A stretch of DNA of 64,000 nucleotides from Cytobacillus dafuensis (GTDB lineage: Bacteria; Bacillota; Bacilli; Bacillales; Cytobacillaceae): assembly GCF_007995155.1 (NCBI RefSeq), contig NZ_CP042593.1, forward strand, positions 2,398,001 through 2,462,000, in the 5' to 3' direction. The position numbers and the translations under genes are program-made. A model generated the notes under the pieces. The model searched no databases. It was given only the letters and a program-made list of their open reading frames with translations, and was not told where the DNA came from. Positions 17,184 through 26,253 of the stretch are shown piece by piece (position 1 is the first letter of the stretch; the number at the start of each line of letters is the position of its first letter).

Positions 17184-18029
17184 TTATTGTAAAATCATTC
17201 CTTCTCGAATCCACTTTGTTGAGACCCATTTTTCTCCTTTTGTAACAGGTACACTGCTATGAAGTGAAAGACGATCCACTTGCCCTTTGCTATTTCCGTA
17301 ATGGAAATAGAGAGCTGTCCCCTTTTTAGGTACGATTGACAAACCGATTTTTGGAAAAATCGTTTCGCCTCCTTCTTCTACATCATTCAAATACATTAAA
17401 AATGTCGCAATTCTCTGACCACCATTTTCTAATTGTATTTGACCGGAAGGAAAATAATCGAAATGGGCCTTATACTCCTCCCCTAACTCATAATTTAAGA
17501 CTTGAAGCCCTTCTCCATTAACGATTGGATGATTGGTTATTTCTGCGATCCTATTTTCAATTTTAGAAATAAAATTGTTTTCATTTAACTTATAATAAGC
17601 ACCTTTACTTGTTCTTCCTGCTGCTAGCTTTCTCTCACCAGAATATGTATCGATAATTTGTGAAGGTTCCAACCGATTTTTTGATAGCTCAATGAGTTGA
17701 TTACACTCGTCGTGACTCAAAACATTATCAAGATAAAGTATATACGGCTTATCAATTTTTAATAAAACCTTTATTTCACGTTCACTAGTGCTAATAATAT
17801 TCCCCTTATTTGCAATTTCAAGAGTTTCATATAAATAAGTGGCATGTTCTCTATCGACTGTATTAACAGCTTGATTATTTAATATTCGTATAATTGTTGA
17901 ATAGGCAAAGGCTTGATCAAATCCCTTTTTTATCATCCCTTGGACAATTGATTCAGGATTGACACCACTTTTTAATGTATTCAAAATCCAGTCTTTAAGT
18001 TCATTTGAGATGCTGCTAATTTTTTGCAT
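17184..18029 (-). CDS. 2-oxoglutarate/Fe(II) oxygenase, prolyl 4-hydroxylase-like
   Basis: 281 residues. The C-terminal half is a P4H-alpha catalytic domain: iron ligands H and D in AHFDYFPSG and the distal H in SLHSSVPVTKGEKW, with the lysine of TKGEKW binding 2-oxoglutarate. RIATFLMYLNDVEEGGETIFP is the conserved core strand region. The first 75 residues are a helical segment (VNPESIVQGMIKKGFDQAF), seen in some bacterial homologues. It would hydroxylate prolyl side chains of a protein or peptide; no collagen-like gene is in the window. Flanked by terminators, so monocistronic. Confidence 0.85.
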   Translation of the reverse strand: MQKISSISNELKDWILNTLKSGVNPESIVQGMIKKGFDQAFAYSTIIRILNNQAVNTVDREHATYLYETLEIANKGNIISTSEREIKVLLKIDKPYILYLDNVLSHDECNQLIELSKNRLEPSQIIDTYSGERKLAAGRTSKGAYYKLNENNFISKIENRIAEITNHPIVNGEGLQVLNYELGEEYKAHFDYFPSGQIQLENGGQRIATFLMYLNDVEEGGETIFPKIGLSIVPKKGTALYFHYGNSKGQVDRLSLHSSVPVTKGEKWVSTKWIREGMILQ

Positions 18030-18144
18030 ATTTAATCTCCTTACTATTCAAAATTACTTGTTTGTAATAATTATATTACTTTTTTAAAAATTGCGGTAAT
18101 ATCTTATCTTTCACAAAACTATCATTATGAGAAAATATGAAAAA

Positions 18145-18172
18145 AGGTTAACCAGTGGAATACTGGTTAACC
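18145..18172 (-). terminator. Terminator of the thi operon
   Basis: GGTTAACCAGT and ACTGGTTAACC arms form an 11-bp perfect stem with a 5-base loop; on the minus strand it is followed by TTTTTTCATATTTT. Confidence 0.85.
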
Positions 18173-18253
18173 TAAAAAATATCTTATGAAGTTATTTTAT
18201 TATCTAAATAAATCTGGAGTTGAAAGTTTATTAACTAAGTTGCCTCTTATTAA

Positions 18254-18868
18254 TTATTGAAAAGAATTGCGAAATGCCTTTGCTGCAATAAAAGGGTCAT
18301 CTGCTTTCATAATTCCTGATACAACCGCAATCCCAGCGATATTTTTATCACGAATCTCTGCTAAATTATTTAACTGTATCCCTCCAATAGCAACAATAGG
18401 AATGGATACGTTTTCTAATATTGAATCTAGCATACCACTCGGAAGCTCTTCAGCATCACTTTTAGATCGGGTTGGAAACATGGCCCCCACTCCAAGATAA
18501 TCAGCACCGTTTTTTTCAGCTTCTCTTGCCTCTTCAACAGTTGATACTGATACACCAACTATCATTGAATCAGGAACAATTTCTTTTACTACAGATAACG
18601 GGATATCATTCTGGCCGATGTGAACACCATCTGCATCAATTGCTAGAGCCACATCGACTCGATCGTTTATGATAAGCGGAACATGATACTGAGCTAGTAA
18701 TTTCTTCAGCCTTTTCGCTTTTTCATAAAAAAGATTGCCGGAGCTCAATTTCTCACGTAACTGAACAAGAGTTACACCGCCTTTTACTGCTTCTTCAACT
18801 TTAAAAAGAAGTTCTTCGACAGGAACGGATTCTTCTGTTACTAAATATAATCTGTAGTTTGCTTTCAT
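18254..18868 (-). CDS. thiE: Thiamin-phosphate synthase
   Basis: 204 residues from the ATG at 18868, which overlaps the thiM stop as ATGA and has AAGGGGTG upstream; an alternative start at 18892 lies inside thiM. It is a TIM-barrel enzyme that joins HMP-pyrophosphate and thiazole phosphate. Conserved segments include VQLREKLSSG, LIINDRVDVALAIDADGVHIGQ, DYLGVGAMFPTRSK and VAIGGI. It is the last gene of the riboswitch-controlled salvage operon. Confidence 0.93.
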   Translation of the reverse strand: MKANYRLYLVTEESVPVEELLFKVEEAVKGGVTLVQLREKLSSGNLFYEKAKRLKKLLAQYHVPLIINDRVDVALAIDADGVHIGQNDIPLSVVKEIVPDSMIVGVSVSTVEEAREAEKNGADYLGVGAMFPTRSKSDAEELPSGMLDSILENVSIPIVAIGGIQLNNLAEIRDKNIAGIAVVSGIMKADDPFIAAKAFRNSFQ

Positions 18869-19668
18869 GCAAAACGCACCCCTTCTTCCCAAATCTCTGC
18901 AGTAATGAGCGAGATTTCATCCATCAGCATTACACGGTATGTTCCAATTCCGTCATTTTGATTAAGTCTTGTTTTTGCTCGTTCCCCTGACAAGCTCATA
19001 ACTGACATTCCTGCGATAGCAGCTGAAAAAAAGTCATTTGTAATACTAGCAAAACAGCCAATGAGGGAAGTCGTCATACATCCAGTACCCGTAATTCGAG
19101 TTAACCAGATATCTCCATTTTCTATACTTTTAGTTTCTTCTCCGTTTGATATAACATCTAATTTCCCGCTAATTACTGTAATTGCTTTAAGATCCTTAGA
19201 TGCTTTTAATGCTAGTTTTTCATTGGATAAAGGTATTTTTCCAGCATCAACCCCTCTTGTTTGTGCATCTCCACCTATAAGTGCATATACTTCTGTGGCA
19301 TTTCCTCTTACAATGGATACACTCACTTTATTAAGAAGTTCTTGAGCCTTTTTTGTCCGAAATGGTGTAGCACCGACACCGACTGGGTCAAAAATGACAG
19401 GAATACCTTTTTCATTGGCAGCTTTGCCTGCTAGAATCATAGCATCAAATGTTTGATCATCAATCGTTCCAAAATTAATGACAAGTGCGTTAGCAAGATT
19501 AACCATATCTGCCACTTCATCGATACTTGTGGCCATGACGGGTGAACCGCCAATGGCTAAAGTGACATTTGCACAATCATTTATTGTGACATTGTTCGTA
19601 ATATGGTGTACGAGGGGATTTTGTATTTTCATCTTATTCAATAAATCTTTTATTACCAATTCATGCAT
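18865..19668 (-). CDS. thiM: Hydroxyethylthiazole kinase
   Basis: 267 residues, a ribokinase-like fold with PLVHHITNNVTINDCANVTLA at the N-terminus, FDPVGVGATPFR near 118 and the nucleotide/anion-hole motif RITGTGCM near 192. It phosphorylates 4-methyl-5-(2-hydroxyethyl)thiazole for ThiE. It overlaps thiE by 4 bp and lies 21 bp after thiD. Together with ThiW it forms the thiazole half of salvage. Confidence 0.93.
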   Translation of the reverse strand: MHELVIKDLLNKMKIQNPLVHHITNNVTINDCANVTLAIGGSPVMATSIDEVADMVNLANALVINFGTIDDQTFDAMILAGKAANEKGIPVIFDPVGVGATPFRTKKAQELLNKVSVSIVRGNATEVYALIGGDAQTRGVDAGKIPLSNEKLALKASKDLKAITVISGKLDVISNGEETKSIENGDIWLTRITGTGCMTTSLIGCFASITNDFFSAAIAGMSVMSLSGERAKTRLNQNDGIGTYRVMLMDEISLITAEIWEEGVRFA

Positions 19669-19689
19669 AGTTGAATCCTCCAGGAGTGA

Positions 19690-20496
19690 TTAGGCTTTTA
19701 CTAGATTTGCTTTTTCATAGAGTTCATAAAAATGATTTGTCGGTCCGTGACCATGGCCAAGATTAAGACTGTGCTTGATTGCAGTTGTAATATAGCTTTT
19801 CGAAATTTCAATGGAATCTTTTAGAGAAACTCCTTTTGCTAAATTAGCAGCAATCGCTGATGAAAGTGTACATCCTGTTCCATGTGTATTTTTTGTATGA
19901 ATTCGTTCACCTTTTATCCAATGAAAATCTGTTCCATCGAAAAATAAATCATTTGGGTCTCCACTATGATGCCCGCCTTTTAATAGCACCGTTTTTGCCC
20001 CTAGTACTTTAATAGCCCTGCACACATCCAACTGATCCTGCTCGGATTGAATACGGATGCCAGTTAATACTTCGGCTTCCGGAATATTAGGTGTAATAAC
20101 CGTCGCAAGTGGTATCATTTGTTCTTTCAGTGCGGCAATTGCTTCCTCTTGCAGCAAATGATGCCCGCCTTTTGAAACCATTACAGGGTCTAGTACGATA
20201 AAGTTTGGTTTATATTTTTTTAAAGAATTTGCAACAACTTCAACTGTTTCTGCGGAAGAAAGCATTCCGATTTTTACAGAATCAACTGGAATATCATCGA
20301 AAACAGCTTCGATTTGGTCCTTAATGATAGAGAGTTCGATATTCTGAACAGAGCGCACTTCGACCGTGTTTTGTGCAGTTATTGCAGTAATGACTGACAT
20401 ACCAAATACGCCTTGGGCAGCAAATACTTTTAGATCAGCTTGAATTCCTGCCCCTCCACCAGAATCAGAACCCGCGATTGTAAGTGCTGTTTTCAT
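19690..20496 (-). CDS. thiD: HMP kinase / HMP-phosphate kinase
   Basis: 268 residues. GSDSGGGAGIQADLK at 9-23, VLDPVMVSKGGH near 125 and THGTGCTLSSAIAA near 207 are ThiD hallmarks. It phosphorylates hydroxymethylpyrimidine twice to the pyrophosphate used by ThiE. The ATG at 20496 has GGAGGTATGATAC upstream, located inside the end of thiW (32-bp overlap), so translation is coupled. Confidence 0.93.
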   Translation of the reverse strand: MKTALTIAGSDSGGGAGIQADLKVFAAQGVFGMSVITAITAQNTVEVRSVQNIELSIIKDQIEAVFDDIPVDSVKIGMLSSAETVEVVANSLKKYKPNFIVLDPVMVSKGGHHLLQEEAIAALKEQMIPLATVITPNIPEAEVLTGIRIQSEQDQLDVCRAIKVLGAKTVLLKGGHHSGDPNDLFFDGTDFHWIKGERIHTKNTHGTGCTLSSAIAANLAKGVSLKDSIEISKSYITTAIKHSLNLGHGHGPTNHFYELYEKANLVKA

Positions 20497-20986
20497 GTAT
20501 CATACCTCCTATTGCTTTATTTCTAACTAAAACCTTTAATAATCCATATCCCATGATAGCTCCAGTAAATGAACTCAATGTAAAAGCAGGGATAAATCCA
20601 AATAATGTAGCATCCTGTCCTAGTATAAGAACTGCAATAGGATAAGTGGCTAGTGCACCTAAAATCCCTGTTCCAATCACTTCGCCTGTAGCAGCAAAGC
20701 CAATTTTCCTTGTTTTTGAATAAAGGATTGCTGCTAAAAATGCCCCGATCATACTTCCTGGATATGCAAACAGACTGCCAGTTCCAAGCATATTTCTTAA
20801 TGTTGAAGAAATAAATGCTTGAATAACTGCATACCAAGGCCCAAGTAACACGGCAGATAACACATTAGCAAAATGCTGAATAGGGAAGATTTTTGCAAAA
20901 CCAATAGGAATATAAACAAAGCTGCTTGAAACAGTGGTGATCGCTGCTATGATTGCGGTTAATGTGAGCTTTTTAGTTTTTTGCAT
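20465..20986 (-). CDS. thiW: ECF transporter S component ThiW
   Basis: 173 residues from the ATG at 20986 (GGAGGGAG upstream; the ATG at 20995 is too close to that site). Five to six membrane segments. The signature PIGFAKIFPIQHFANVLSAV and the GTGSLFAYPGSMIGA loop identify ThiW, the predicted thiazole-precursor-specific substrate-binding membrane subunit of energy-coupling-factor importers. The energising EcfAAT module is not here and must be shared from elsewhere. Position directly before thiD-thiM supports thiazole uptake. Confidence 0.9.
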   Translation of the reverse strand: MQKTKKLTLTAIIAAITTVSSSFVYIPIGFAKIFPIQHFANVLSAVLLGPWYAVIQAFISSTLRNMLGTGSLFAYPGSMIGAFLAAILYSKTRKIGFAATGEVIGTGILGALATYPIAVLILGQDATLFGFIPAFTLSSFTGAIMGYGLLKVLVRNKAIGGMIHENSTYNRGF

Positions 20987-21016
20987 AGATCTCATCTCCC
21001 TCCATATTTCCCAAAA

Positions 21017-22027
21017 TTACTTTGAAACAATATTAATAAATGCATCCTTTGGATCAACTTTTTCTTGAATTACTTTCGAATCGTACAGCCAATCTGCAAC
21101 ATCCTGCCATACGGCTTCTTCCTGATACCCAAATGGAATTTTTGGATCCTCCATTAATGGCAGTAATACTTGTAAGCTTTCTTCTTCGACTTCTTTATCT
21201 AATGGGAAGCTTTCATTTTCGTGATCTAGTAATATTTGAAGTCCAGCTGCAGGATCTTTTTTTACAGTTTCATGGCCTTTTGTTACTGCACGCCAAAACT
21301 TTTCAAAGGATTCTTTTTTCTTTGCTAATGTTTTTTCGCCTGTTACTAGAACTAACTCATAATTATCTGGCACTCCATAATCTGAGAGACTAAGAGTTTC
21401 GATATTGTAGCCTTCTTTTTTCAAAAGTACTTGCTCATGATTGATATAGGCACCGATAAGTGCATCTACATTATCTGTAGCTAAGGATGGCATTAAATCC
21501 CATCCAACATCTGTCATCTTTACCTTGCTCATGTCACCGCCATCGTTTTTCACCATTGATGCAACAACTGCTTCACTTACAGAGGCTGAAGGGTAGCCGA
21601 CTTTTTTTCCTTCTAAATCTTTAGGTGATTTAATTCCACTTTCTTCTTTATACATAATTGCATCTAGTGAATGTCGTACAAGTGTCGCAATGGAGACTAC
21701 AGGAATGTCCTCTGCTCTTGAAACTAATAGCTGGTTCTGATAGCTAATCGCTAAATCTACTTTACCAGTAGCTGCAAGCTTTAAAGGATCATTTGTATCA
21801 GCAGGCATTTCAATCTTGACGTTTAGGCCTTCATCTTCAAAATAGCCTTTTTCCTTTGCAACATATATTGCTGAATGAACCGCATTCGGATACCAATCAA
21901 GCATGATGCTTATATCTTCAAGCTCCTTTTTATTCTCATCTTTGTTGCTCTCGGTTTTTCCGGAACAGCCAACAAGCATGATAGCAATTACTACAATCAA
22001 TAAACGATTCATCCATATTTTTTTCAT
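21017..22027 (-). CDS. thiY: ABC transporter substrate-binding lipoprotein for thiamin pyrimidine precursor
   Basis: 336 residues with a lipoprotein signal (LLIVVIAIMLVGC, lipobox cysteine at about 21). The mature part is an NMT1/THI5-like binding protein: ISIMLDWYPNAVHSAIYVAKEKGYF and GKKVGYPSASVSEA. ThiY binds N-formyl-aminomethyl-pyrimidine, a thiamin breakdown product. It lies 24 bp after the permease gene and is followed by thiW. The pyrimidine specificity follows from linkage to tenA and the TPP riboswitches. Confidence 0.88.
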   Translation of the reverse strand: MKKIWMNRLLIVVIAIMLVGCSGKTESNKDENKKELEDISIMLDWYPNAVHSAIYVAKEKGYFEDEGLNVKIEMPADTNDPLKLAATGKVDLAISYQNQLLVSRAEDIPVVSIATLVRHSLDAIMYKEESGIKSPKDLEGKKVGYPSASVSEAVVASMVKNDGGDMSKVKMTDVGWDLMPSLATDNVDALIGAYINHEQVLLKKEGYNIETLSLSDYGVPDNYELVLVTGEKTLAKKKESFEKFWRAVTKGHETVKKDPAAGLQILLDHENESFPLDKEVEEESLQVLLPLMEDPKIPFGYQEEAVWQDVADWLYDSKVIQEKVDPKDAFINIVSK

Positions 22028-22051
22028 TTTTTGTCCAACTCCATCTGTGAA

Positions 22052-22819
22052 TTAATCTGTATATTTCCATTTTAAAATTCGTTTTTCTATAAAAGAAATG
22101 ATTGCAAACAAAAGTATGCCAAGCAAAGTAAGTATGGTAATTGCTGCAAATACTCCCTCAGAATTTAGATTACCTGACATTCGACGGCTGTAATATCCAA
22201 GCCCTTCACTTGCTCCTAACCATTCGCCAATTGTCGCTCCGACTAAGGCATATACAATTGCAAGCTTTAACCCTGAGAAAAAAGAGGACATTGCCATTGG
22301 AATATTGAGTTTTTTGAAGATATGCCAGCGGGTTGCCCCCATCGAACGTAATAATTCGATATATTCCTTATCACTTGATTTAAGTCCATCATATGTACCA
22401 ACAACGATTGGAAAAAAAGAAATTAGTATAGTCACAGCAACCTTGCTCCAAATTGTATAACCAAACCAGAGAACAAAAATTGGCGACAGCGCAATGATAG
22501 GGATCATCTGTGATATTAAGACCGCAGGATATAGAGTTTTTTCTACTAATTTTGAAAAAAACATACCCACTGCTAATCCCACTCCACCAACAACTGCTAA
22601 GACAAAACCAATTAAAAATTCAAGCAAGGTTGCGGGCAAATGCTCTAAAAATAACGGCTTCCAATTTTCTATAATTGAAGTTATTACACTCGTCGGCGCC
22701 GGAATGATAAAGGCAGGAATGAGCTCTGATCGAACGAGATATTCCAGTAAAATAAAAATAATTAGGGAAAAAATGAGAAATAGACTGTATGTTTGCAGCC
22801 ATTGTTTAAATTGTTTCAT
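22052..22819 (-). CDS. thiX: ABC transporter permease for thiamin pyrimidine precursor
   Basis: 255 residues from the ATG at 22819. Six membrane segments with the ABC permease EAA loop ELLRSMGATRWHIFKKLNIPMA near 180. Partner of ThiY and ThiZ. It overlaps thiZ by 14 bp, so the two are translationally coupled. Confidence 0.9.
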   Translation of the reverse strand: MKQFKQWLQTYSLFLIFSLIIFILLEYLVRSELIPAFIIPAPTSVITSIIENWKPLFLEHLPATLLEFLIGFVLAVVGGVGLAVGMFFSKLVEKTLYPAVLISQMIPIIALSPIFVLWFGYTIWSKVAVTILISFFPIVVGTYDGLKSSDKEYIELLRSMGATRWHIFKKLNIPMAMSSFFSGLKLAIVYALVGATIGEWLGASEGLGYYSRRMSGNLNSEGVFAAITILTLLGILLFAIISFIEKRILKWKYTD

Positions 22820-23552
22820 GGGCAATCCTTTTCTCCAGATTATGTCTTAAAGTAATAAGCTCCATTTCGTGCAGCATTTCAGGGTGGCGTGGCCGAGACA
22901 GATTTACAGGAATATCATCAAGTGTTTTATCCAGATGTAATAAAAGAATCCGATCACTTAAGAAACATGCTTCCTCTAAATCATGTGTGATAAATAAAAT
23001 CGTTTTATTTAATTCTTGCCAAATAGACAATAGCCATGATTGCATTTCTTTTTTTGTTAGTGCATCTAGTGCACCAAATGGTTCATCAAGCAATAACAAA
23101 TCCTTTCCCGATAATAGAGCGCGCAAAAATGCCGCCCTCTGCCTCATTCCGCCTGATAACTGATTCGGAAGCGCATTCTCATAAGCAAGTAATCCTACTC
23201 GGTCAAGCCAGTCTCGCGCTTCTTCTTTCGTAATTTGCAAGTTCTTTTGAATCTCCGATGCAATCATAATATTCTCTATAATTGTTCTCCATGGGAGCAG
23301 CAGATCACGCTGTGGCATGTAGCCAACATCCCCAAGTGTGATTGCTTTTCCATTGATTAGGATTTCTCCTTCATCTTGTTTAAGCAGGCCTGTAATTAAT
23401 TTTAAAATCGTACTTTTCCCTGTGCCGCTTTTTCCAATTAATGAAACAAATTCTCCACTTCTCACTTCCAAGTTTAAATCAGAAATGACTTTATTTTTTT
23501 GATTTGCTTCATTCCTAAATGTATAGGAAACATTTTTTAACACGAGTGTCAT
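22806..23552 (-). CDS. thiZ: ABC transporter ATP-binding protein for thiamin pyrimidine precursor
   Basis: 248 residues with Walker A GKSGTGKST at 40-48, Q loop MPQRDLLLPW, signature LSGGMRQRAAF, Walker B LLLLDEPFGALD and H-loop FITHD. It belongs to the nitrate/taurine-type subfamily that pairs with NMT1-like binding proteins. It follows tenA by 18 bp. Confidence 0.9.
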   Translation of the reverse strand: MTLVLKNVSYTFRNEANQKNKVISDLNLEVRSGEFVSLIGKSGTGKSTILKLITGLLKQDEGEILINGKAITLGDVGYMPQRDLLLPWRTIIENIMIASEIQKNLQITKEEARDWLDRVGLLAYENALPNQLSGGMRQRAAFLRALLSGKDLLLLDEPFGALDALTKKEMQSWLLSIWQELNKTILFITHDLEEACFLSDRILLLHLDKTLDDIPVNLSRPRHPEMLHEMELITLRHNLEKRIAHETI

Positions 23553-23570
23553 CTTTTCACCAACTTGTTT

Positions 23571-24260
23571 TTAGATCGGCCAATCTTGTTTGTAATAGTT
23601 CATATCCCAAAATAAGTATTCATATTTTGAAGCCATTTGAAAGTGCTCCTCAAGGATAGTAAGTTCACGCTCAGGTTTTCCTTCCGCAAGCTCATCCATC
23701 AGCTGAATTAACCATTTTGCACCTTCTCCAAATGCTTCCGAATCATATGTTTCAATCCATTTAGCATAACGATTTGTTGAGAGATGTTCTCCATATTGCT
23801 TTCTGAGTAATTTGCCGATTTCCCAATAATCCCATGCACAAGGAAGTAAACAGGATACAAGCTCTGCTAAACTGCCATTCTGGGCAACATTTAACATATA
23901 TCTTGTATAGGCTAAATTGACAGGTGTAGGTTTTGTTGCTTCAAGTTCTTCACGGGTAATTCCGAATTCTGCTGCAAATTGGCGATGTAATTCCATTTCA
24001 AAATGAAGTGTCTCATGAAGGGTTTGTGCGAAACTCCCCATCATATTTAAATCATGAGCTTTCATTACTCCTACCGCAAAAAGCTTTGAATAGTCAATTA
24101 AATAAACGTAGTCTTGCTTCATATAATGAATGAATTTTTCTTCATCTAACGTCCCCTTTCCAAGTTCTTGTACAAATGGATGCTGATGATTTTTCTCCCA
24201 TATTGGCTTTACATTTTCAAATAGCCTTTCAGTGAATTTCTTTGTTTTAACATTTTCCAT
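23571..24260 (-). CDS. tenA: Aminopyrimidine aminohydrolase (thiaminase II)
   Basis: 229 residues, all-helical TenA fold. FIHYMKQDYVYLIDYSKLFA near 43 and the catalytic cysteine in SCLLPCAWDYWEIG near 138 are conserved. It converts aminomethyl-aminopyrimidine to HMP, so it acts after uptake by ThiXYZ and before ThiD. It is the first gene of the operon; a GGAGGAGAAT ribosome-binding site precedes its ATG, and a double-hairpin repeat lies between it and the riboswitch terminator. Confidence 0.93.
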   Translation of the reverse strand: MENVKTKKFTERLFENVKPIWEKNHQHPFVQELGKGTLDEEKFIHYMKQDYVYLIDYSKLFAVGVMKAHDLNMMGSFAQTLHETLHFEMELHRQFAAEFGITREELEATKPTPVNLAYTRYMLNVAQNGSLAELVSCLLPCAWDYWEIGKLLRKQYGEHLSTNRYAKWIETYDSEAFGEGAKWLIQLMDELAEGKPERELTILEEHFQMASKYEYLFWDMNYYKQDWPI

Positions 24261-24324
24261 TTTAATTCTCCTCCTGAAAAAATTGTTTTTTATTTTGCCT
24301 AGCTGGAATAAAGTTCAACTAACC

Positions 24325-24468
24325 ATCAGTGGGGGTTTTCTTTCATCCCCCACTGATGGTTAGTTGAACCAATCGGGCCTTTACGGGCAGTTGATCCCCC
24401 ACTTAGGTTTCTTTAATTCTCTGGCAACCTTGAAGTGGGGGTCTTACTGCCCGTTAATCTGCGATAAA
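24325..24468. repeat. Double-hairpin repeat element, copy 1 (in the thi leader)
   Basis: A compact element with two stems: ATCAGTGGGGG paired with CCCCCACTGAT, then ACGGGCAGT..CCCCCACTT paired with AAGTGGGGGTCTTACTGCCCGT, ending TTAATCTGCGATAAA. A second copy lies at 28055-28196 in the same orientation with about 85% identity by eye. It contains no gene. It sits inside the transcribed leader between the riboswitch terminator and tenA. Confidence 0.85.
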
Positions 24469-24503
24469 CTGCATCTTTAGTAAATGCAGAAGAAAAAAAA
24501 GAA

Positions 24504-24529
24504 AACCGCTTTCATTTTGGAAAGCGGTT
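24504..24529 (-). terminator. Terminator controlled by TPP riboswitch 2
   Basis: AACCGCTTTC and GAAAGCGGTT arms followed on the minus strand by TTTTCTTTTTTTTCT, about 30 nt downstream of the second riboswitch aptamer. Confidence 0.85.
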
Positions 24530-24560
24530 AAAGAAAGAAGTAAATATATCTTTCAATTAA

Positions 24561-24635
24561 CCTACTTCCCTACGCTAGTATGAACTAGATCAGGTTCAAA
24601 GGGTTCTATCTCAGCCATTAAAGGCGCCCCTAGTA
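24561..24635 (-). promoter_or_regulatory. TPP riboswitch 2 (proximal to tenA)
   Basis: On the minus strand the element opens CTAGGGGCGCC, has the THI-box cores GGCTGAGA, ACCCTTTGAACCTGATCTAG and ends GCGTAGGGAAGTAGG. Both the pyrimidine-binding CUGAGA loop and the pyrophosphate-binding GAACCTGAT segment are intact. Its P3 arm is short. Confidence 0.95.
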
Positions 24636-24670
24636 GATTAAATCTATAGAATTTGTAAAAAACAAAAAAT

Positions 24671-24696
24671 CCCCACTCAAAAACGTAAGAGTGGGG
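24671..24696 (-). terminator. Terminator controlled by TPP riboswitch 1
   Basis: CCCCACTC and GAGTGGGG arms, then ATTTTTTGTTTTTT on the minus strand, placed between the two aptamers. Confidence 0.85.
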
Positions 24697-24728
24697 ATAA
24701 ATAAACATACGAATATTTTATCCAAACG

Positions 24729-24816
24729 CCACTTCCCTACGCCAGTATAAACTAGATCAGGTTCAAAGGGTTAAGAACGATTGTTCCATCTCAGTCTTAT
24801 GCAGACACCCCTAGTG
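24729..24816 (-). promoter_or_regulatory. TPP riboswitch 1 (distal, promoter-proximal)
   Basis: On the minus strand it starts CACTAGGGGTGTC, has GACTGAGATGG, an extended P3 arm, ACCCTTTGAACCTGATCTAG and ends GCGTAGGGAAGTGG. All conserved TPP-binding nucleotides are present. With riboswitch 2 and two terminators it forms a tandem arrangement. Confidence 0.95.
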
Positions 24817-24836
24817 TACTTATTAACTTCATAAAT

Positions 24837-24864
24837 AGCATAGCATGAAATATTATTATTGCAA
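24837..24864 (-). promoter_or_regulatory. Candidate sigma-A promoter of the thi operon
   Basis: TTGCAA at 24864-24859, a 16-bp spacer and TATGCT at 24842-24837 on the minus strand, directly upstream of the first TPP aptamer. Confidence 0.55.
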
Positions 24865-24935
24865 GGAAAAAAATTAGGAAGGTAAAAATTTTTTTAAAAA
24901 ATCTCCATATAAAAAGAGCTGTATCGAACAGCTCT

Positions 24936-26003
24936 CTATACTAATACACGCCAGCCAAATGGATCGACTAGTGAGCCATTTTGTATGCCTGTTAAGGTCT
25001 CATATAATTTTTTTGATAATGAACCAGTTTCTCCGTTATTAACAAGAAGCTTCTCTTTCCAGAATAATTCTCCAATAGGTGAAATGACAGCTGCCGTGCC
25101 TGTTCCGAAAGCTTCTTCTAATTTTCCTTCTTTACTTGCTTGATAGATTTCTTCAATTGAAATTTTTCTTTCTTTAACTGGAATATTCCAATGCTTTAAT
25201 AGTAGGATAATTGAATCACGGGTTATTCCATCTAAAATACTTCCATTAAGTTCTGGCGTTATAACTTCTCCATCAATCTTAAAGAATACGTTCATGCTTC
25301 CAACTTCTTCAATATACTTATTCTCTTTTCCATCTAGCCATAATACTTGTGAATATCCTGATTTGCCCGCAACTTCCTGAGCTTTTAAGCTAGATGCATA
25401 ATTACCTGCCGTTTTCGCATTTCCAGTTCCGCCTCTAACCGCACGTACATATTCCGTTTCAACTGCGATTTTTACTGGGTTAATGCCTTCTTTATAATAT
25501 GCTCCAACTGGGCATAAGATAATGATAAATTGATAAGTTAATGAAGGTGAAACTCCTAAATGTGCTTCTGTTGAAATAATGAAAGGACGAATATAAAGAG
25601 ATGTTCCTTCTAAATTTGGAACCCAATCTCTTTCAACATTAATTAATTGTTTTAAACCATAAAGAGCAAGCTCTTCATCAATTTGTGGCATACACAAGCG
25701 AGCGCTTGATCGATTTAATCTTTCCATATTTTTATTAGGTCTAAATAGAAGGATTTGCTCATCTTTTGTTTGATATGCCTTTAGCCCTTCAAAAACAGTT
25801 TGCCCGTAATGGAATATTGTTGCTGAAGGATCTAAAGTAATAGGTTGATAAGGAACAATTCGCGGATCATGCCAGCCTTTTCCTTCCGTATAATCCATAA
25901 TAAACATATGATCTGTGAAGTTCCTTCCAAACTGAAGATTGTCAAATGCTGGTTTTTGTTTTCTTGATTGACTTAGGTTCATTTCAATTTGATAGTCGTT
26001 CAT
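24936..26003 (-). CDS. ilvE: Branched-chain amino acid aminotransferase
   Basis: 355 residues from the ATG at 26003, which has GGGAGAAG 9 bp upstream; a longer frame from 26024 has no ribosome-binding site. It is a fold-type IV PLP enzyme: FHYGQTVFEGLKAY near 70, RGGTGNAKTAGNYASSL with the Schiff-base lysine (NAKTAGNY), and EEVGSMNVFF. It interconverts valine, leucine and isoleucine with their 2-oxoacids; these supply branched-chain primers for the fatty acids whose fluidity the adjacent DesKR system monitors. No T-box or other leader is visible upstream; the 250-bp gap to desR holds no gene. Confidence 0.92.
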   Translation of the reverse strand: MNDYQIEMNLSQSRKQKPAFDNLQFGRNFTDHMFIMDYTEGKGWHDPRIVPYQPITLDPSATIFHYGQTVFEGLKAYQTKDEQILLFRPNKNMERLNRSSARLCMPQIDEELALYGLKQLINVERDWVPNLEGTSLYIRPFIISTEAHLGVSPSLTYQFIIILCPVGAYYKEGINPVKIAVETEYVRAVRGGTGNAKTAGNYASSLKAQEVAGKSGYSQVLWLDGKENKYIEEVGSMNVFFKIDGEVITPELNGSILDGITRDSIILLLKHWNIPVKERKISIEEIYQASKEGKLEEAFGTGTAAVISPIGELFWKEKLLVNNGETGSLSKKLYETLTGIQNGSLVDPFGWRVLV

Positions 26004-26253
26004 CCTACTTCTCCCTGCCTTCATATACTTTGTCGCTTTAAATTGTTAATCCAATCACTAAAAAAAATTTCTTATAAAAAGGATAATTAATATTTTCAAA
26101 TAATTTCATCTCGTGATTGTAATTACAATTATCCGACAATTAATAGGCATTTGTCGAGAGGTTTTTGTATATTTTTTAAATTATATAACAATTCTTCCTT
26201 CTCTATTTATAATTCCAGGTGAACTTAAGGTTTTCCGTTTCAATTTATACCGC

